DNA from: Sphagnum magellanicum
Taxonomy: Eukaryota; Streptophyta; Sphagnopsida; Sphagnales; Sphagnaceae
Direction: 5' to 3'
DNA length: 64,000 nucleotides
Assembly (NCBI GenBank): GCA_021904315.1
Contig: CM038924.1
Location: forward strand, 14,868,026-14,932,025
Shown here: positions 1 to 12,600 of the stretch, piece by piece
How positions within the stretch are numbered: position 1 is the first letter of the stretch
How the letters are laid out: every line of letters begins with the position of its first letter
Made by a program: the position numbers and the translations under genes
Notes under the pieces: generated by a model
Database searches by the model: none
What the model was told of the DNA's origin: nothing
Seen by the model: the letters and a program-made list of their open reading frames with translations, nothing else

Positions 1-915
1 ATTGCTACTAGGGACGATCATGGCAAGAAGAGCACTAGTGAGCATTGGAAGTGAATGCAAATGGCCAACTGGGGAGGGGTCAATAGCATGAAGAAGGGAG
101 GTGGGTTGGTAGGAAGAAGGGTGATAGGTAGGTTGGGTGTAGGTAGGAACTTCCCAAAACAAATTTTGATTCACGGGTGGGCCAAAAAGAAAGTGGAATA
201 AAATTTGTCCCCAGAAAAATTAAAAATTAAACTAGGGAATACAAATTGGGCTAAAGAAAAAAGTAGTAGAAGGAAAAAAAAAATTAATTAGGTAAACTAA
301 CCCATGGGGGACAATTTCATCTCATCCATGAAATCTTAAAACGAGATTTTTTGGATGGTGCATTGGTGGGTGTTAGGTCACTCAAGCCAAAAATCTTGAC
401 CCAATTTTTATGAATACATTTTTTTCACAGTTTTAGTTCTAGATCCAACAAAAGATTAATTTCACAAGTTTTATTAGAATTGAACGCATTCAAATTCACC
501 TAACATGAACTTTTATTTCAGTAAAGTTCATGGTTGAAGGCATTGCCCAACATTTACAACCCCATAATTATTACCTTGGCCATCATTATTGATGCATCAA
601 ATGTAATTAGAAATAGAGAGCCAACTATCATTTAAGAAAACAAAAGTTACAAGATATCTAATAGCTACCCATTCATTATTAAATGACATGAACAAATTAC
701 ATAGTTGAAATTGGGTAATAGTGGTTTACCACACACATGTTCAAAATAGTGGTACCCTTATTGGCGCGCTCCCAAGCTCCTTGATGGACTCAAATGTGAA
801 TCTAAAATTAAAACAGTGGAAGAGCAAGGAGTTGTTTGCACATTCCTTGCTCCTCGCAGCACTTCGAGGGTACAAGAGCGTGCTGGAGTTCCGGGATGAA
901 ACTAGGAAGATGGAC
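1..915. other. AT-rich intergenic DNA
   Basis: No gene is recognised. The sequence is low in GC with many A or T runs, and every short open frame lacks recognisable motifs. Slightly more complex sequence appears after about 720 and leads into the repeat-like block that follows. Confidence 0.6.
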
Positions 916-1315
916 AAGCAATTCATTTATTCACACAGACCTGCACAAACCAAACGAGTTGGTTAGTGCATGTTGGAACACTTTTGGTGTTAGGATGAAC
1001 CATAAACAAACTCAGACTCACAAGATTCATCACGGTTCGGACTTGGGGGAAGCCACCACCTTCCCCCTTATAGTATACTTTGTGCCTCTCCACAAGGCCC
1101 ACATCCAAATGGCATTTTGTTTCGGGACTCCGAAGTGGGAGTCGCGAAATTCCCAAAGTTGGGACTCCCGCGACTTTGGGGGCTCATAACATTGTTTGTA
1201 GACCTCCGATGATATGAGGTTTGAAGCAAAGTTATAGCCATTGTTGAGAGATTTTCAACGATATGTTGCACGCCGCCTGCACACAAGGAAATCAGGGAAA
1301 TTCTCGACTTTTAGT

Positions 1316-1350
1316 GGTCGGGAGTCAAACTGCCAATTTGACTCCCGACC
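1316..1350. repeat. Perfect 14-bp hairpin
   Basis: The arms 1316-1329 (GGTCGGGAGTCAAA) and 1337-1350 are exact reverse complements separated by a 7-base loop. It lies inside the LTR-like block and is not followed by a T tract, so it does not look like a simple terminator. Confidence 0.85.
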
Positions 1351-1542
1351 CTTCTTTTGACCATAACTTGTGTTTGAGGTGTCCAAATGGGTCATGCAAG
1401 CCCATTTCGGACATCTACGTTCCAAGAGCTTTCCAATGATATATGTAATTTTTGAATCCAATGAGTTTTAGCCCCTGAAATTTCTCTTTGAAAATTTAGA
1501 AATCCATTGGGATTCCAACTCCCAAAATGAGAGTTCATTTGG

Positions 1543-1570
1543 GAGTGTGAGGGTTCATTCCCTCACACTC
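1543..1570. repeat. Perfect 11-bp hairpin
   Basis: The arms 1543-1553 (GAGTGTGAGGG) and 1560-1570 are exact reverse complements with a 6-base loop. This is the second perfect stem-loop in the same block. Confidence 0.85.
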
Positions 1571-1660
1571 TTTTGCACTCCTGAAAGCATGAAATGTGAC
1601 TCCCGAGCTCACTCTTGGCCCGCACCTTTGTAAGCCCTTGCCTTGGTCTCAAGCCCAAGG

Positions 1661-4600
1661 TTAAGGTTATGTCACTTATGGAGTGGAGATTTAAGAATAG
1701 TCACATGTGGTTGTTGGTTACTTAGTTTAACTTCATTATATTATAGTTCATACAACCTTGTGGCAATTCATGAACTTTGAAATTCCATTTTTTTCATTAA
1801 TGTATACTTTGATTATTTGGTAGTACTTGCAACTGATGTTTTTTTTGGGTTAATCCAAAAAGGGCTTGGCGAATGGCAGAGAGTGATTTGGCTATCAAAT
1901 TAGGTTGAAGTTGCCAAGATGCAACGTTTTGGTAGGGTTTATGAACCAATGTTTCGACAAATGATTTAGATATGGTGTTGTTTCATCCTTAATTCTCCCA
2001 TCCGTTAAATGCTAAAAAACTACGCGAGTATTATACCTCTTCACCACTTAGTGCACTCCAAGCTCCCCACCATCACTTGCAATTATGCAAGCAATGAAAA
2101 GAGACCGCTACCTCTAGGGACCTTAGATTTTATGTTGTAATGTGTTTTGTAGGATGTGTTTCCTATTTAGATTTCACAATGGTTGAAGAACACAACGAAA
2201 GCACAACAAAGAACAAAAAAAATAGAGCATTTCAAGGTGTGGATGTAATTTTAGTCGATTTGATATTTTTGGGTTAGATATTTGCATTTATGGTTAGAAA
2301 TTAGGAAAGGGGGATTATAGTTTGTTATATAATGTTTAATGTGTGTTAAACTAAGTTAGGGAGGTGCAAAATGTAAAGAGGGACATTCAATCAAGGTATA
2401 AGTACAACGTTTGTTTTCAATTCAATCTACTTTTATATCAGCAAGTTTTCATGCATTGAACAAGCTTCTAGTTTTTTGTTATTTGTAGACTATGTTTTCA
2501 ATTGTTGAAATTCCCATTGATTTATGTTGCTTGAATATTCTTGTGCCTTTGACCTTGATATGTGATTTTGTTACTACTTTGAAACTGGTTGAAGTAGATC
2601 TTTTTGCAATATTTTGTGAAAGCTCATCAAAATTTTCACATCAATAGTTCATTTTTTTTTAATATGTTGGTAATCATATGATTTTGGTCCTTTTGTGTCG
2701 TAAAATTTTTCATCTAGTGTAGGATGCATAGTGAGTGAGATTTGCATTGATTGCACATTTAATCATTTGCTTGCAGGTCCAAATTTAGATTCCAAGGGTG
2801 CTACAATTGGTTATGGTTAGAAAATTCTTGGATCCAACAACAACCACTGGTTGAATGGGACAATAGTATGGTCACGTAGTTTCTTGTGTTTAATTTCATA
2901 TACATAACAAAGGCATTTTACATTGAAAACCCACTTTTCAATAATTTGTGTGCTATAGTTTGTCATTGTTGGTAACTTGGTTTTTGCATGTGAGGTCATG
3001 CTATTTAGTTTGAAGCATGTTAAACTTTTGTCATTAACACCCATATGTGTATGTCATACATGATGGTACAACATCTGAAGACAAGCATTTGTCATGTGTG
3101 AACTATGGAAAATCCAAAATTGGGTATTGCCCGATTTGCTTTCTGTGACTTCAAGTTTTTTAGTGTTTAAGCTTTACTTACTTTTGGATGGCACTTCACT
3201 TCCTCTATGATATATGTATTTACTTTACTTCCTAGCAATTCACCATACTATAGCTACACTTGATCAACCATGTTCCACTCAACATTGTCATACAAATTAA
3301 GGATGTGGCATGCATTGTCGGCATGCATGTTGTAAGAAAACTTGTTGTTCATGTATTAAAATTGACAAGCACTAGGCATATCAAAATGTTAACATTTTGA
3401 GTGTAAAATGCCTTGATTAAATGAGATGCAACTTTTCATGGGGTCTATTGACAATCACTCCTATTTCAGAATTCTCATTTTTAGGTTTTTTTTCCCTTCC
3501 TTTTCTAACATTGTTTCCATTTTATCTTTTGTTATTTGGTGTTGTGTTTTTTCTTTTTCATTTTTTTTACTAGCACTTATGTTTATAATTTGAATATTTG
3601 TGCTATTTACTTATAACTGCTTGCACATTACATTGTGAGCCATAATTGTTTTTTTAATAAGCAAGAGTGGTGAAAAGATGGCAACCACAAGATAAGATCC
3701 ATATTAACAATAAGTAGAGCACATATCTTGACACCTCTTCACATTAATTTGTAGCCACAAAATTTATCATGTTAAGTTACTTGTCATTTCATATTTGACA
3801 TTGTTTTGCAATTTAGTAACCTCATAAACGTAAATGTGAAAAAAAATGTTGTTGCATGAATTCATAAGACTCTTTAGATGCTCGTCACAAAGTTTGAACA
3901 TGGATTGTTTAACATAGCTAGTTTGAAAGACAAAAAATTGTGCATAGCCAATTGGAGTTACAAGTCTTAAAAAAATATGCCACCTAACACCCCCACTATG
4001 GGCAGATGGTAGCCAAACACCTTAACGAGACAAAATGGAAAGAAAAAACATTGCTTGTAACTACACCACCTAAAAACATTATGCACATATCTATCTACCA
4101 ACGCATGTTTTAGTCATAATATAAAAATATTTTTGAATGTATATAAGTTTATATATAATTCATATAAACATATACATAAACTTATGTAACTAACAAGATG
4201 TTTGCAATAACCCCCAAGTTAGGTAACCAAATGGAATCATCCAAAATTGATCTTTTAGTTTAGAATTAATGACACATATGTTTTATGCACATCTTATTAA
4301 TGAAATCTCATAATAATTTATTAGCATCATCATGGATGTAGTTCATCCATCATTTTTCATTTTCCATCTATCAAATAAATTGTTCATCATTGTTCATTTT
4401 TCATCCATAATGTGCTAGGAAAGTCTTCATGAAAATTCATTGAAATATTTTCATATGGAAATTTCCTTGAACTAAATCCCAAATTTCATCTATGAAGGAA
4501 GGTTGTTTATTTGTTTTGTTTTGTTGTGTTGTGCTCTTGGTACTGTTGGAAAACCCTTGACAAGTAGGGGTGCACCAAGTTGGTTTCATAATGTTATGAC

Positions 4601-5780
4601 ATGTGGTGAAAAAATTATTGAATATTGAACATTTAATTCAAAGCTAAAAATTATAAATTATTTGATTACACTCTTGGTATTGTTGGAAAGGCCTTCAATG
4701 AATAGGATTTAATGAAGGTGATTTAAAAATTTAAAAACCTAACTTGCAAGGAATATATGCATTTTAAGTAGTTTTTGTTGTTGAAAATTCAATTAAATTA
4801 TAAAAATATTTTCAAGGAAAAAGTTAATTGGGTAACTTGATTACACTTGGGCCAATGATATAGGCTACATTGTAAATAAAAATAATTTCTTTTATTACCT
4901 TTAGTCTATTCAACATCATTTTGAGATATAATCTTGCATTATAACCTTGTTTCTTTCATTTCATGTTATAATTTTATACATGATCATAATAAAACTTCAT
5001 TTCATCCTTTTTCTTGGGCACTTCATGTTTATATATATCATGTTTTATGTTTAAACTTAAATTTAAGCTTGCTCTTTCCATAATTCATTTTTGTTTCATG
5101 TATTTTGGAATTCCCCTTGCCATCATACCTTTTGTGCCCATGATAAAATATGTGATTTAAATAATTATTTTTACAAATATATTGTCATCATTAGACAAAT
5201 AAATCATTAATGAACCAAGGGGATCAGGCAACAAAATTCTTTTGTTGAAAATATGGACAAAATATTATGGATTTGATTATGATAAATGTGGGAGGTGCTA
5301 GGGGAGGTTTTGTTTGGTGCAATCTCATGACTAATCATAATTAAATGTCCAAAATTTCAAAGTCATGGTTTGGGCACCATTGTATGACTCCATCATCATA
5401 AAATAATGGTGAAAAGCACAATGTAAATGCTCTTTGCATTGTCTAAAGTTGATATTAGGAGATTTTACCTTGCCTAACTCAACAAGAGATTTGTAAAATT
5501 TATCCACCATTATATTTGATGCAATAAATGAATTGAAATCAAATGTTGAAAAACATCCATGATAATGACCAAGATTACTTATATATGATCAATATATCAA
5601 CTAGTAGATAGTTTGAACATGAACATCATAAAAATCCTACTATGAGTTTGTGCTCTCAAATAAAAAGAAAAACCTAGAAACTCAAATAAAGACCCATAAT
5701 GCAAACATATCCCCCATATTGATTGCATCCAAAAAGGGGGCATATGCACTAGAACTTACTTAAATCGAATGACTAAGTTG
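1661..5780. other. AT-rich intergenic DNA
   Basis: About 4 kb of AT-rich DNA with stop codons in all frames. I recognise no protein, RNA gene or transposon domain. Short runs of T, and words such as tttcat and ttgttg, are common. Confidence 0.6.
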
Positions 5781-7779
5781 CTGTAGTGCCCAATCATTAT
5801 TGTGAATGTACTTCAAGCTTAGTGATAATAAAAGTTGTCCTTTCGACATTCACGACTTTATGTAGACTTTTGGATCCCAAGATCCTACAATTCACAGAAA
5901 CCGACACACTCAAGCCAGTTACTGAACATACCAATTGTATGGGAGCACCAAGCTTCCGGGTTATGGGACACAAAAGACGGTGAGTTATGAGGTTCAGCCA
6001 ACAAACGACCAGCAATGTGGCAAGAAAGGTACTAGGGAGCTATGAAAACGTTAGAAGGCAGCAAGATATGTGATATATTTGGGAAACTCTGCAGAACTCT
6101 TGTCCAATGGTGTGCTGTCACAGTAGTGGCTTTTGAAGCTATCACCATGGGAATATATTTCCACTCTTTTGCTTAAACAAATGCACATGATGTTTTGAGT
6201 CAAAGCAAAATATTGGCCAGCGGCAGCTTCTGGGTCCTCCTTCTTGCTCTGACAGATGGATTCAGATTACTCTAGTCTCATTATAATCTTACTGCAACTG
6301 TTGTAGGCCTTGTCCATGTATCCACCTCAGATTGATGAACTGTTTGTCCTGTTGTACTTGGAAAAGCTTATAAAGAAAGGATTGTTCATGCAGGTCCCCT
6401 CACAACTGTGTATGATCACCCCTTTCCAAGATACACCAGAAGAAAGCATAAGTTTCCAACAAAGAGCCCACCTGAGAGTAGTCCCCAGAATCTAATCCTT
6501 GACTACTCCTGAAAATCAAGTACCCACCTGGAAAAGCAAAAGGAAACAACAGACTCTCTTTCATATCATGCATCTCACAGACATGGTGGTTCAGAACACT
6601 AATTGCATGAACCCCACTCTTCCAGAATTCCCCTTTTTGTCATTTTGACCCAGTCTGGTAGAGTCTTCTTCTCCAACTGAAGTTGAAATTCATATAGCCC
6701 CAGATGTGAGTAAAGTACATTGCATTGTCTCTGGCCCACTCTATACAAGAGACATAGCTTGATATGGGGGGCTGATATTTAGTGTCTTGCGTGTAAAGCC
6801 CTGAATACCCCAGTAGAAGAGCTGCCCACCCAATTAGTTAAATGGCCTGTTCAGTGTACTTTGGATGAAGTATAACTATCATATAGTGTGAAAATGGATG
6901 AAGTATCATCACATTTGCACGAAATACAGTGCCCTCCTCAAGGTCCACTACAAATCAAATTTACTGCTTCTCCAATGATTGGCCAAGGCGGTGAGATTCA
7001 AGTACCGTAGTACCTTTATCTTCTTGATGATTTTTTTTGTTTTCCAGTTTTTCATTTTGGATGTAAAAATAAAAATTTGCTGAAATTCGTACAATTGAGG
7101 TGGGAAAAATGATGCGAAGTAATTTTGCACTACTGAGGCACACTGCACCACCAAGCTTTAAGGACAGGCCGTCAATAGTATTGTCAAACAAATTTCTAGA
7201 GCTTTTGACATTTCGAGCAGCTGATTTCCAGAATGGTAAATGTATTACAATAGTCTCTCATCTTATATTGTTGCATCTTTCATGTTTATGGGTGAGGATG
7301 GAGAAAGAATTAACACTCTACATTGGATGTCATAAACAATGCTAGAAGCCCAAATAGGGCATTATAGCTCAAGATACTGTATGCAATATGATACGTGTGT
7401 GTAGCAACCAGGGATTTTTAAAAAGGGAACTTTCATCACTGGAGAATTGTTTTTTGGAAAATTGATACAAATTTTATTTTTTTCCAGGGCTTTTCTAGTC
7501 ACCAAATTTCTGAATCAATTAATTTAAAAAATTGCCAAACTTTTGTATTAAGCTCCAGTAGGGTAACAAACAATATACTCAAATTTTTTACTTTCATTTT
7601 TTTTTGGGTTTCTAGCCCTAGCCAGATTTGCTTTAATCATCATCTCACTGATGATCACCACTTCTGCTACATTACAAAATTGACAAAAAAGAGAGGGGAA
7701 AAAAAAAGCACTGGTGGCAACCAAGTCATGTTATGGCTTGATTGTTTTGCACCCTTCATAGTAAGTAGTACGAGTAGCG
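5781..7779. other. Intergenic DNA of mixed composition, no gene recognised
   Basis: The base composition is less AT-rich than the preceding 4 kb, especially 5850-6900, and looks more like unique sequence. Short open frames (for example 5786-5983 and 6310-6495) carry no motif I can name. It could hold a decayed gene or a noncoding transcript, but nothing in the sequence demonstrates this. Confidence 0.4.
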
Positions 7780-7821
7780 CCGCATAAGATCACATCGTGG
7801 CCGCATAAGATCACATCGTGG
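7780..7821. repeat. 21-bp exact tandem duplication
   Basis: Two identical head-to-tail copies of a 21-base unit beginning CCGCATAAGATCACATCG occupy 7780-7800 and 7801-7821. A diverged third copy (gctgcacaagatcatgttgg) follows at about 7839-7858. Confidence 0.85.
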
Positions 7822-10549
7822 CAGTTAGTACTGATGACGCTGCACAAGATCATGTTGGCAGTCGTCTGTATTACTCTTGACTCCACCTCTCGCAATTTCC
7901 AAAGTTTCAAAGGGAATAAGGCAGTTTGCTAGTGGATGCTGGCAGGAGCCAGAAAGAAATAACTTTAGCAAGAAATTATTATAGCAATGTGGATGGTTTG
8001 TGAGCAAAAAGCTGGTAGCCAAACATGTACTAGGACAGATCCTTGACTCCTTGGCAAACCCTAACTAATGGGATGGGACTCCACTCTCATGAAGCATACT
8101 GCATGTGTGGGTTACACTGATGGGTGCTTCAGAATAGTAGTCATCAACCAATATTTGTCAGCTCTGATTAATCCGAGACTGAAGTCCTGATGTCACTTCT
8201 TTCAACCTTTTGCAGCACTGACACCCGCAAAGTTTGAATGTAGAAATGTTTTATACATCCTGCAACCCTTCTTAGTACATAAGGAACAACACAAATGATG
8301 AATCTTGCCTATTGTTGTTATATTGGTGTGTACCTTGCTCACGTTGGTACATGTTTGTCTAGAAATAATTAATTCATTTTGAGGATTTCATTTCAACAAG
8401 TGATATATTCCCAAATATTCCATCAGCTTCTTTATTTTCCTTCAGAAAGAAATATTTCTGAAAAATATATTTATTTATTTTTTGAATTCTGAAAATAATA
8501 TAATTAGTGTTGAACTGGACCCAGGTACTACAATATAAAGATAAACTCTCCTATGTACTAAAGAGCAGGCCCTTAGTGGCCTATTCTGCCAGGCTCCCAC
8601 TCACTGGACAACCTATCATGCCCAGCCTGCTAGCCACGAGCCTGGCAGAATCGGCCACCAAGGGCCAATTCCCTGACATAAGTTGCAAGTTCCCTGGCAT
8701 TCAAAATCATGTAAACTCCTTGAACAGGAGGTTTCTCTCTGACTGTCAATTGGGCTGGAGAATCATGCCACAGAGACGGCTGAATGGGGCCATCCGCATG
8801 GCATGATTAATGAGCATAAGATATCCTCCAAATACACGTAGGAAATTTCTGCAAGTGCTTTAACCATATGCACTAAGGCCACTAAACCACAGTAAAACTT
8901 GAAAACCTTTTGGGTTTCTTCTAAACATTAGAGATATCAATAAAGTAACCTTCTTTTAGGCCTTTCTTTCATCCCCCAACCGGCCCCTTTTTTTTGGGGG
9001 CAAAAAATCGTCTAAAGGCTACAAATGTGAAGGTCCTACAACAGCCCTGTTATAAAATTGAAGGTAAAAATAAGGTCAAATAGCCTAATCCACCTATTGC
9101 GAAGTGGTTGTATCATCACCCTTTAGAAAACCTAAACCACTTTATCGCCATTGCCTTTATCCCTGTCGTTGTTTAATCACCATCATTGCACCCATCTTGC
9201 AAGAGCTTTTCACTATCATGCTATGTAGTGACAAGCTTTGTTGTCAACATTGCAATAACAACAAAGTAGACATTGCTAGCATCTTGCGACACTAGCACAA
9301 CTAAAATTTGCCAACATTTTTTTGCATTGGGATTTTATAGATAATGAGATCCATATGCACGGTGATGGTAGTTAATTTAATAGCACTAGTTATTGTAGTG
9401 ACTCTTTGAATGATTTTGTTTTGGAGAGGGATGGTTTCATGGATTTTGAATTCTAATGGTTGGATTGGATTTGGAGCAAATTGGGATTTGGAAATTGGAG
9501 TCAACTTGGGAGAGATTTGGTGTACGAATTGGTCCATACTCCAAACTCCTGAATAATGATTAAGAAGGGATTTGATCATTGTGGTTGTAGCTTGTGGGCA
9601 CTGGTGACTAGGTAGTGGGAAACCATTCTAACATAGTGACAATTGCTTACAAGTTACAACAACAATTGAAATGGTATTTCTTTGAAGCAAGGTTCAAAAT
9701 TTTGTCAAACTCCAAAATGTTTTCAATTTCGATCACCAGACTTGTAGGTATGGCTTTGGTGACCAGTTTTCAAAATTTCCAAGTTCATGTTTTTGCTGGC
9801 AAGTGTTACATTTGAAGTTTACTACTTGTAATCTTGCATATTGAGTTTTTGGAAATCGAGAATTGGAACTTGGAACTTGAGGTGTCAATGGTCATTTGAA
9901 TTTCACAGGCTAGGGTTCAAGGCTTAAGCTTCATTATGGAGGATTATGTGCATAATTCAACAAATTGGCACGTTGTAATCTTTCATTGCTTAAGCTCTTG
10001 AAACCTTCATTCATCATTTGATTTTCAACTAGATGCTTAAAAATTCCATATTCATTACACCATCTTTTCAAATATTTGAGGTTTGCAGTTCCTTCCACCT
10101 TTTGGTCTAATTTTTTTTCCCATCTTTGATTTTTAGTGTATGAACAATTAGGGTTTAGTTAGGGTTTAGGTTCTCAAATTTAAAGCATTTCAAAAATCTA
10201 CTTGTATGATCTAACTTTTAAACTTTGTGGAATTTTAAATTTTTTGCAACTTTCTTGTATTTCCAAGGTTTTGGAACTTGATCTTTGAGCTTTTCAAGTC
10301 TTCTCAATTTTGCAAGTTTAATAGAATCAAAGTCTTGCTATAAATTTTGTTGAGTTTTTGCATTAGTAAACACCATGGCCCTTTTTTAAATTCCCAAAAA
10401 CTTCAAATTCAAGCCTCTTTACCATTTGTTGTTTCAAGATGGAATTGGGCCATCTTCTTCACCACCATTGTCAAACATTAACCCACCCATTATCTTGTTT
10501 GATATGTCTAATTAAGATTTATGCAAACAAGGAAAAAAAAAAGGTTTTA
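7822..10549. other. Intergenic DNA containing one foldback
   Basis: No protein-coding gene is recognised. The 8500-8810 interval is open in one frame for about 99 codons, but most of it is occupied by the inverted repeat annotated at 8568-8666, so I do not call it a gene. From about 9800 the DNA is AT-rich, with telomere-like words (agggtttagttagggttta) near 10148. Confidence 0.5.
8568..8666. repeat. Foldback hairpin with 29-bp arms
   Basis: The left arm 8568-8596 and right arm 8638-8666 pair over 29 bases with two mismatches around a 41-base loop. The core of the left arm is CTATTCTGCCAGGCTC and the right arm carries GAGCCTGGCAGAATCGG. The size and near-perfect pairing fit either a tiny foldback or MITE element or a plant microRNA-like precursor. 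I recognise no known microRNA in either arm. Confidence 0.75.
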
Positions 10550-12600
10550 TGACAACTTTTGAAAATTATAAGATGCATGGATTTGCTTGCCTACCTTGGG
10601 TTGAGTTTATTTGTTGATTATAAAGGGGAAGTTCATGAAGTCAGATGCATGATATGCACATTTGTTGAAGGGAAAAACAAGTTGTTATCTTTTAAGCTAG
10701 ATAGCCTTTTTAGGCATGTTGACCATTGGAAATGCACAATTTTCATGCTTGGTGTTGATGCAAGTTCTTATTATATGAACAAGAATTATGTGCATTCCAA
10801 TAATGAAAATCAATACACTATTAGTCAAAGACCTTTTGCTTTAGACCTATTTCAATGTGATATTCCCCTTGAACATAAACGAAAGTATGTCCAATTTGTT
10901 ACTCTTTATCACATCCTTGCTCATGGTCGTCTAATGACTAATTTTGAAAGGTTCAAAGTTTTATTCCAAATGTTCAAAATGAAAAATGTTGGAAGGAAAC
11001 ATTGGAGTGATTAGTTTGGTTGGGGCATGGTAGAGGTCATGAATAGTATGTTATTAGATGCTACCAAAGTTACATTTGCATTTCTGCTAATGAAGTCACA
11101 ACAATTGATAATATTCAATGGTTGTCCAAGCTTGGAAGAGGATTCCAATCTTCCTTTGTGTTGAAACAATTGCGGTCTTTGCCACTTCTAATAACATATT
11201 TGTTTTAATGATTGAAATTTATTTGGATTTTGGTGGCCTAAGACTAGAAGAATTGAGAGCTAAGCTTGTTAACATGGGTTGTGATGGGAATAGTGTGTTC
11301 CAAGGCCATCGAACTAGTGTGACACTATAGTTCAAAGGAAAAGTTCCTTTTATCAATGGAGTTCATTGTTTTATTTACAAGATAAATTTGGCAGTGGTCA
11401 CTTGATTAGAGTTGGATCTAGGGTGTTAGTCCGAAGGTATTTAGGAAGCACTATATGCTTTATTTGTTCATAGTCCAAAAAAGTTCATGGAATTTCAAAA
11501 ACTTATTTAGCCAATTGGCACTAAGGGGAACAAATTGTTCAAGAATGTGAAAACCTGCAAGATCTCTATGCTTTCTCTAGCAAAGTAGGTTTTTGCATAA
11601 TATTGGTTTTTAATTGTCATAATGCATGTAGGGAGTTCCAAAAGTGATGCATTTATAAAGAACTTTAATTCTTTGTGTGATGTTGACCTCATTCTCAAGC
11701 TTCCACATATCTTTCCGATGCTTGAATATGTGTATGCATTGATCAAAATTACATAGAGAAAGGATGTATTCATCTGCAATTTTGTGGAGTTTATCAAATT
11801 GGCCCAACAAGAGCTATACTGGCTCTATTGTGATCCTTATGCCAAGTATGAGGATTTAGCATTTGATGAGTTCAATTTCATCCAAGCTTTAACCAATCAT
11901 ACCTTTCCTTTGAATTAATTTTTTAATTTGAATGATGGAGAGGACATTGCATACCTTGCATTTTCATTTGTTGATTTTAAGTACCATGTTACCAATCCCA
12001 TGTTGATCGTGGTGGAGAAAAGTACCATGCCACCAAAGGTGTTTTAAACCAAGCCATAAACAAGGTAAAAGATGAATGCGAAGGTGTAGTTTGAAATTTT
12101 ATTTCATAGCTTGAATGTTGCTTCCCACAACATGAAGTGATGACAACCTTGGGTGTAATATATCCTCAATTCTAGACTACAAATGGACTAGAAACATAGG
12201 AGAATTTCCACACTCACTTGAATTTGTTAAAAGCCACATTTTGTCTACATCACAAGGTGGGTGAAATTAGGAAGATTTTGCCTCCTTTGCTTTCAAGTCA
12301 GAACCTTGATGTGCATACTTCTTTTTTTCAAGGTCACCATGCTACATAATGTAGAGGCAATTTTCAAAGACGACAACCAATTCAACCTTGTTACACAACT
12401 TGGGCGCAAAATTTTTACATCTTCCATTTTCAACCATAAGTGTTCGGAATACATTAAGTTTGCTAGGATTGTTGCTGTCCAAGTGTTTGGTTCTGTTGAA
12501 AATGAATGTACATTTAACACCGTAAGTTTCATGAAGAATAGATTATGAAATTGACTTAACACACATTTGGATCTGTGCACTAGATTCTACAACTAACATT
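10550..12600 (+). pseudogene. Decayed hAT-superfamily transposase
   Basis: Successive fragments in shifting frames follow the order of a plant hAT transposase. At 10559-11014 there is a BED-like zinc-finger start: a Cys-x2-Cys pair (RCMIC) followed by the His and Cys residues of HVDHWKC. At 11118-11330 the RNase-H-like core region reads AWKRIPIFLCVETI and GCDGNSVFQGHRTSVTL. From 11330 to about 12045 a shifted frame continues with GVHCF, LPHIFPMLE and QQELYWLYCDPYAKYEDLA. At 12395-12548 the C-terminal dimerisation region reads EYIKFARIVAVQVFGS and ECTFNTVSFMKNRL. Frameshifts (for example near 11015, 11115 and 11330) and in-frame stops break it, so no full-length transposase can be made. The terminal inverted repeats and target-site duplication were not located. 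The hAT assignment is from family knowledge of these motifs. Confidence 0.8.

Larger units (their letters stand above)
916..1660. repeat. LTR-like or retroelement-derived block with hairpins
   Basis: This block is more GC-rich than its flanks and is dense in the motif GGGAGTC and its complement GACTCCC, which recur at about 1137, 1163, 1319, 1340 and 1600. It contains two perfect hairpins, listed separately. A phrase near 1427 (gagctttccaatgatat) resembles wording I associate with plant LTR and retroelement spacers, and a related CTTTCCAAT core recurs at 31.4-31.9 kb. No gag, protease, reverse transcriptase or integrase motif is visible, and no matching second LTR was found in the window. I infer a solo LTR or retroelement fragment; an unclassified repeat is equally possible. 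Confidence 0.4.

Noticed and set aside
8507-8806. 99-codon plus-strand open frame
   Set aside because: About a third of it is a 29-bp-arm foldback, and the encoded sequence has no motif.
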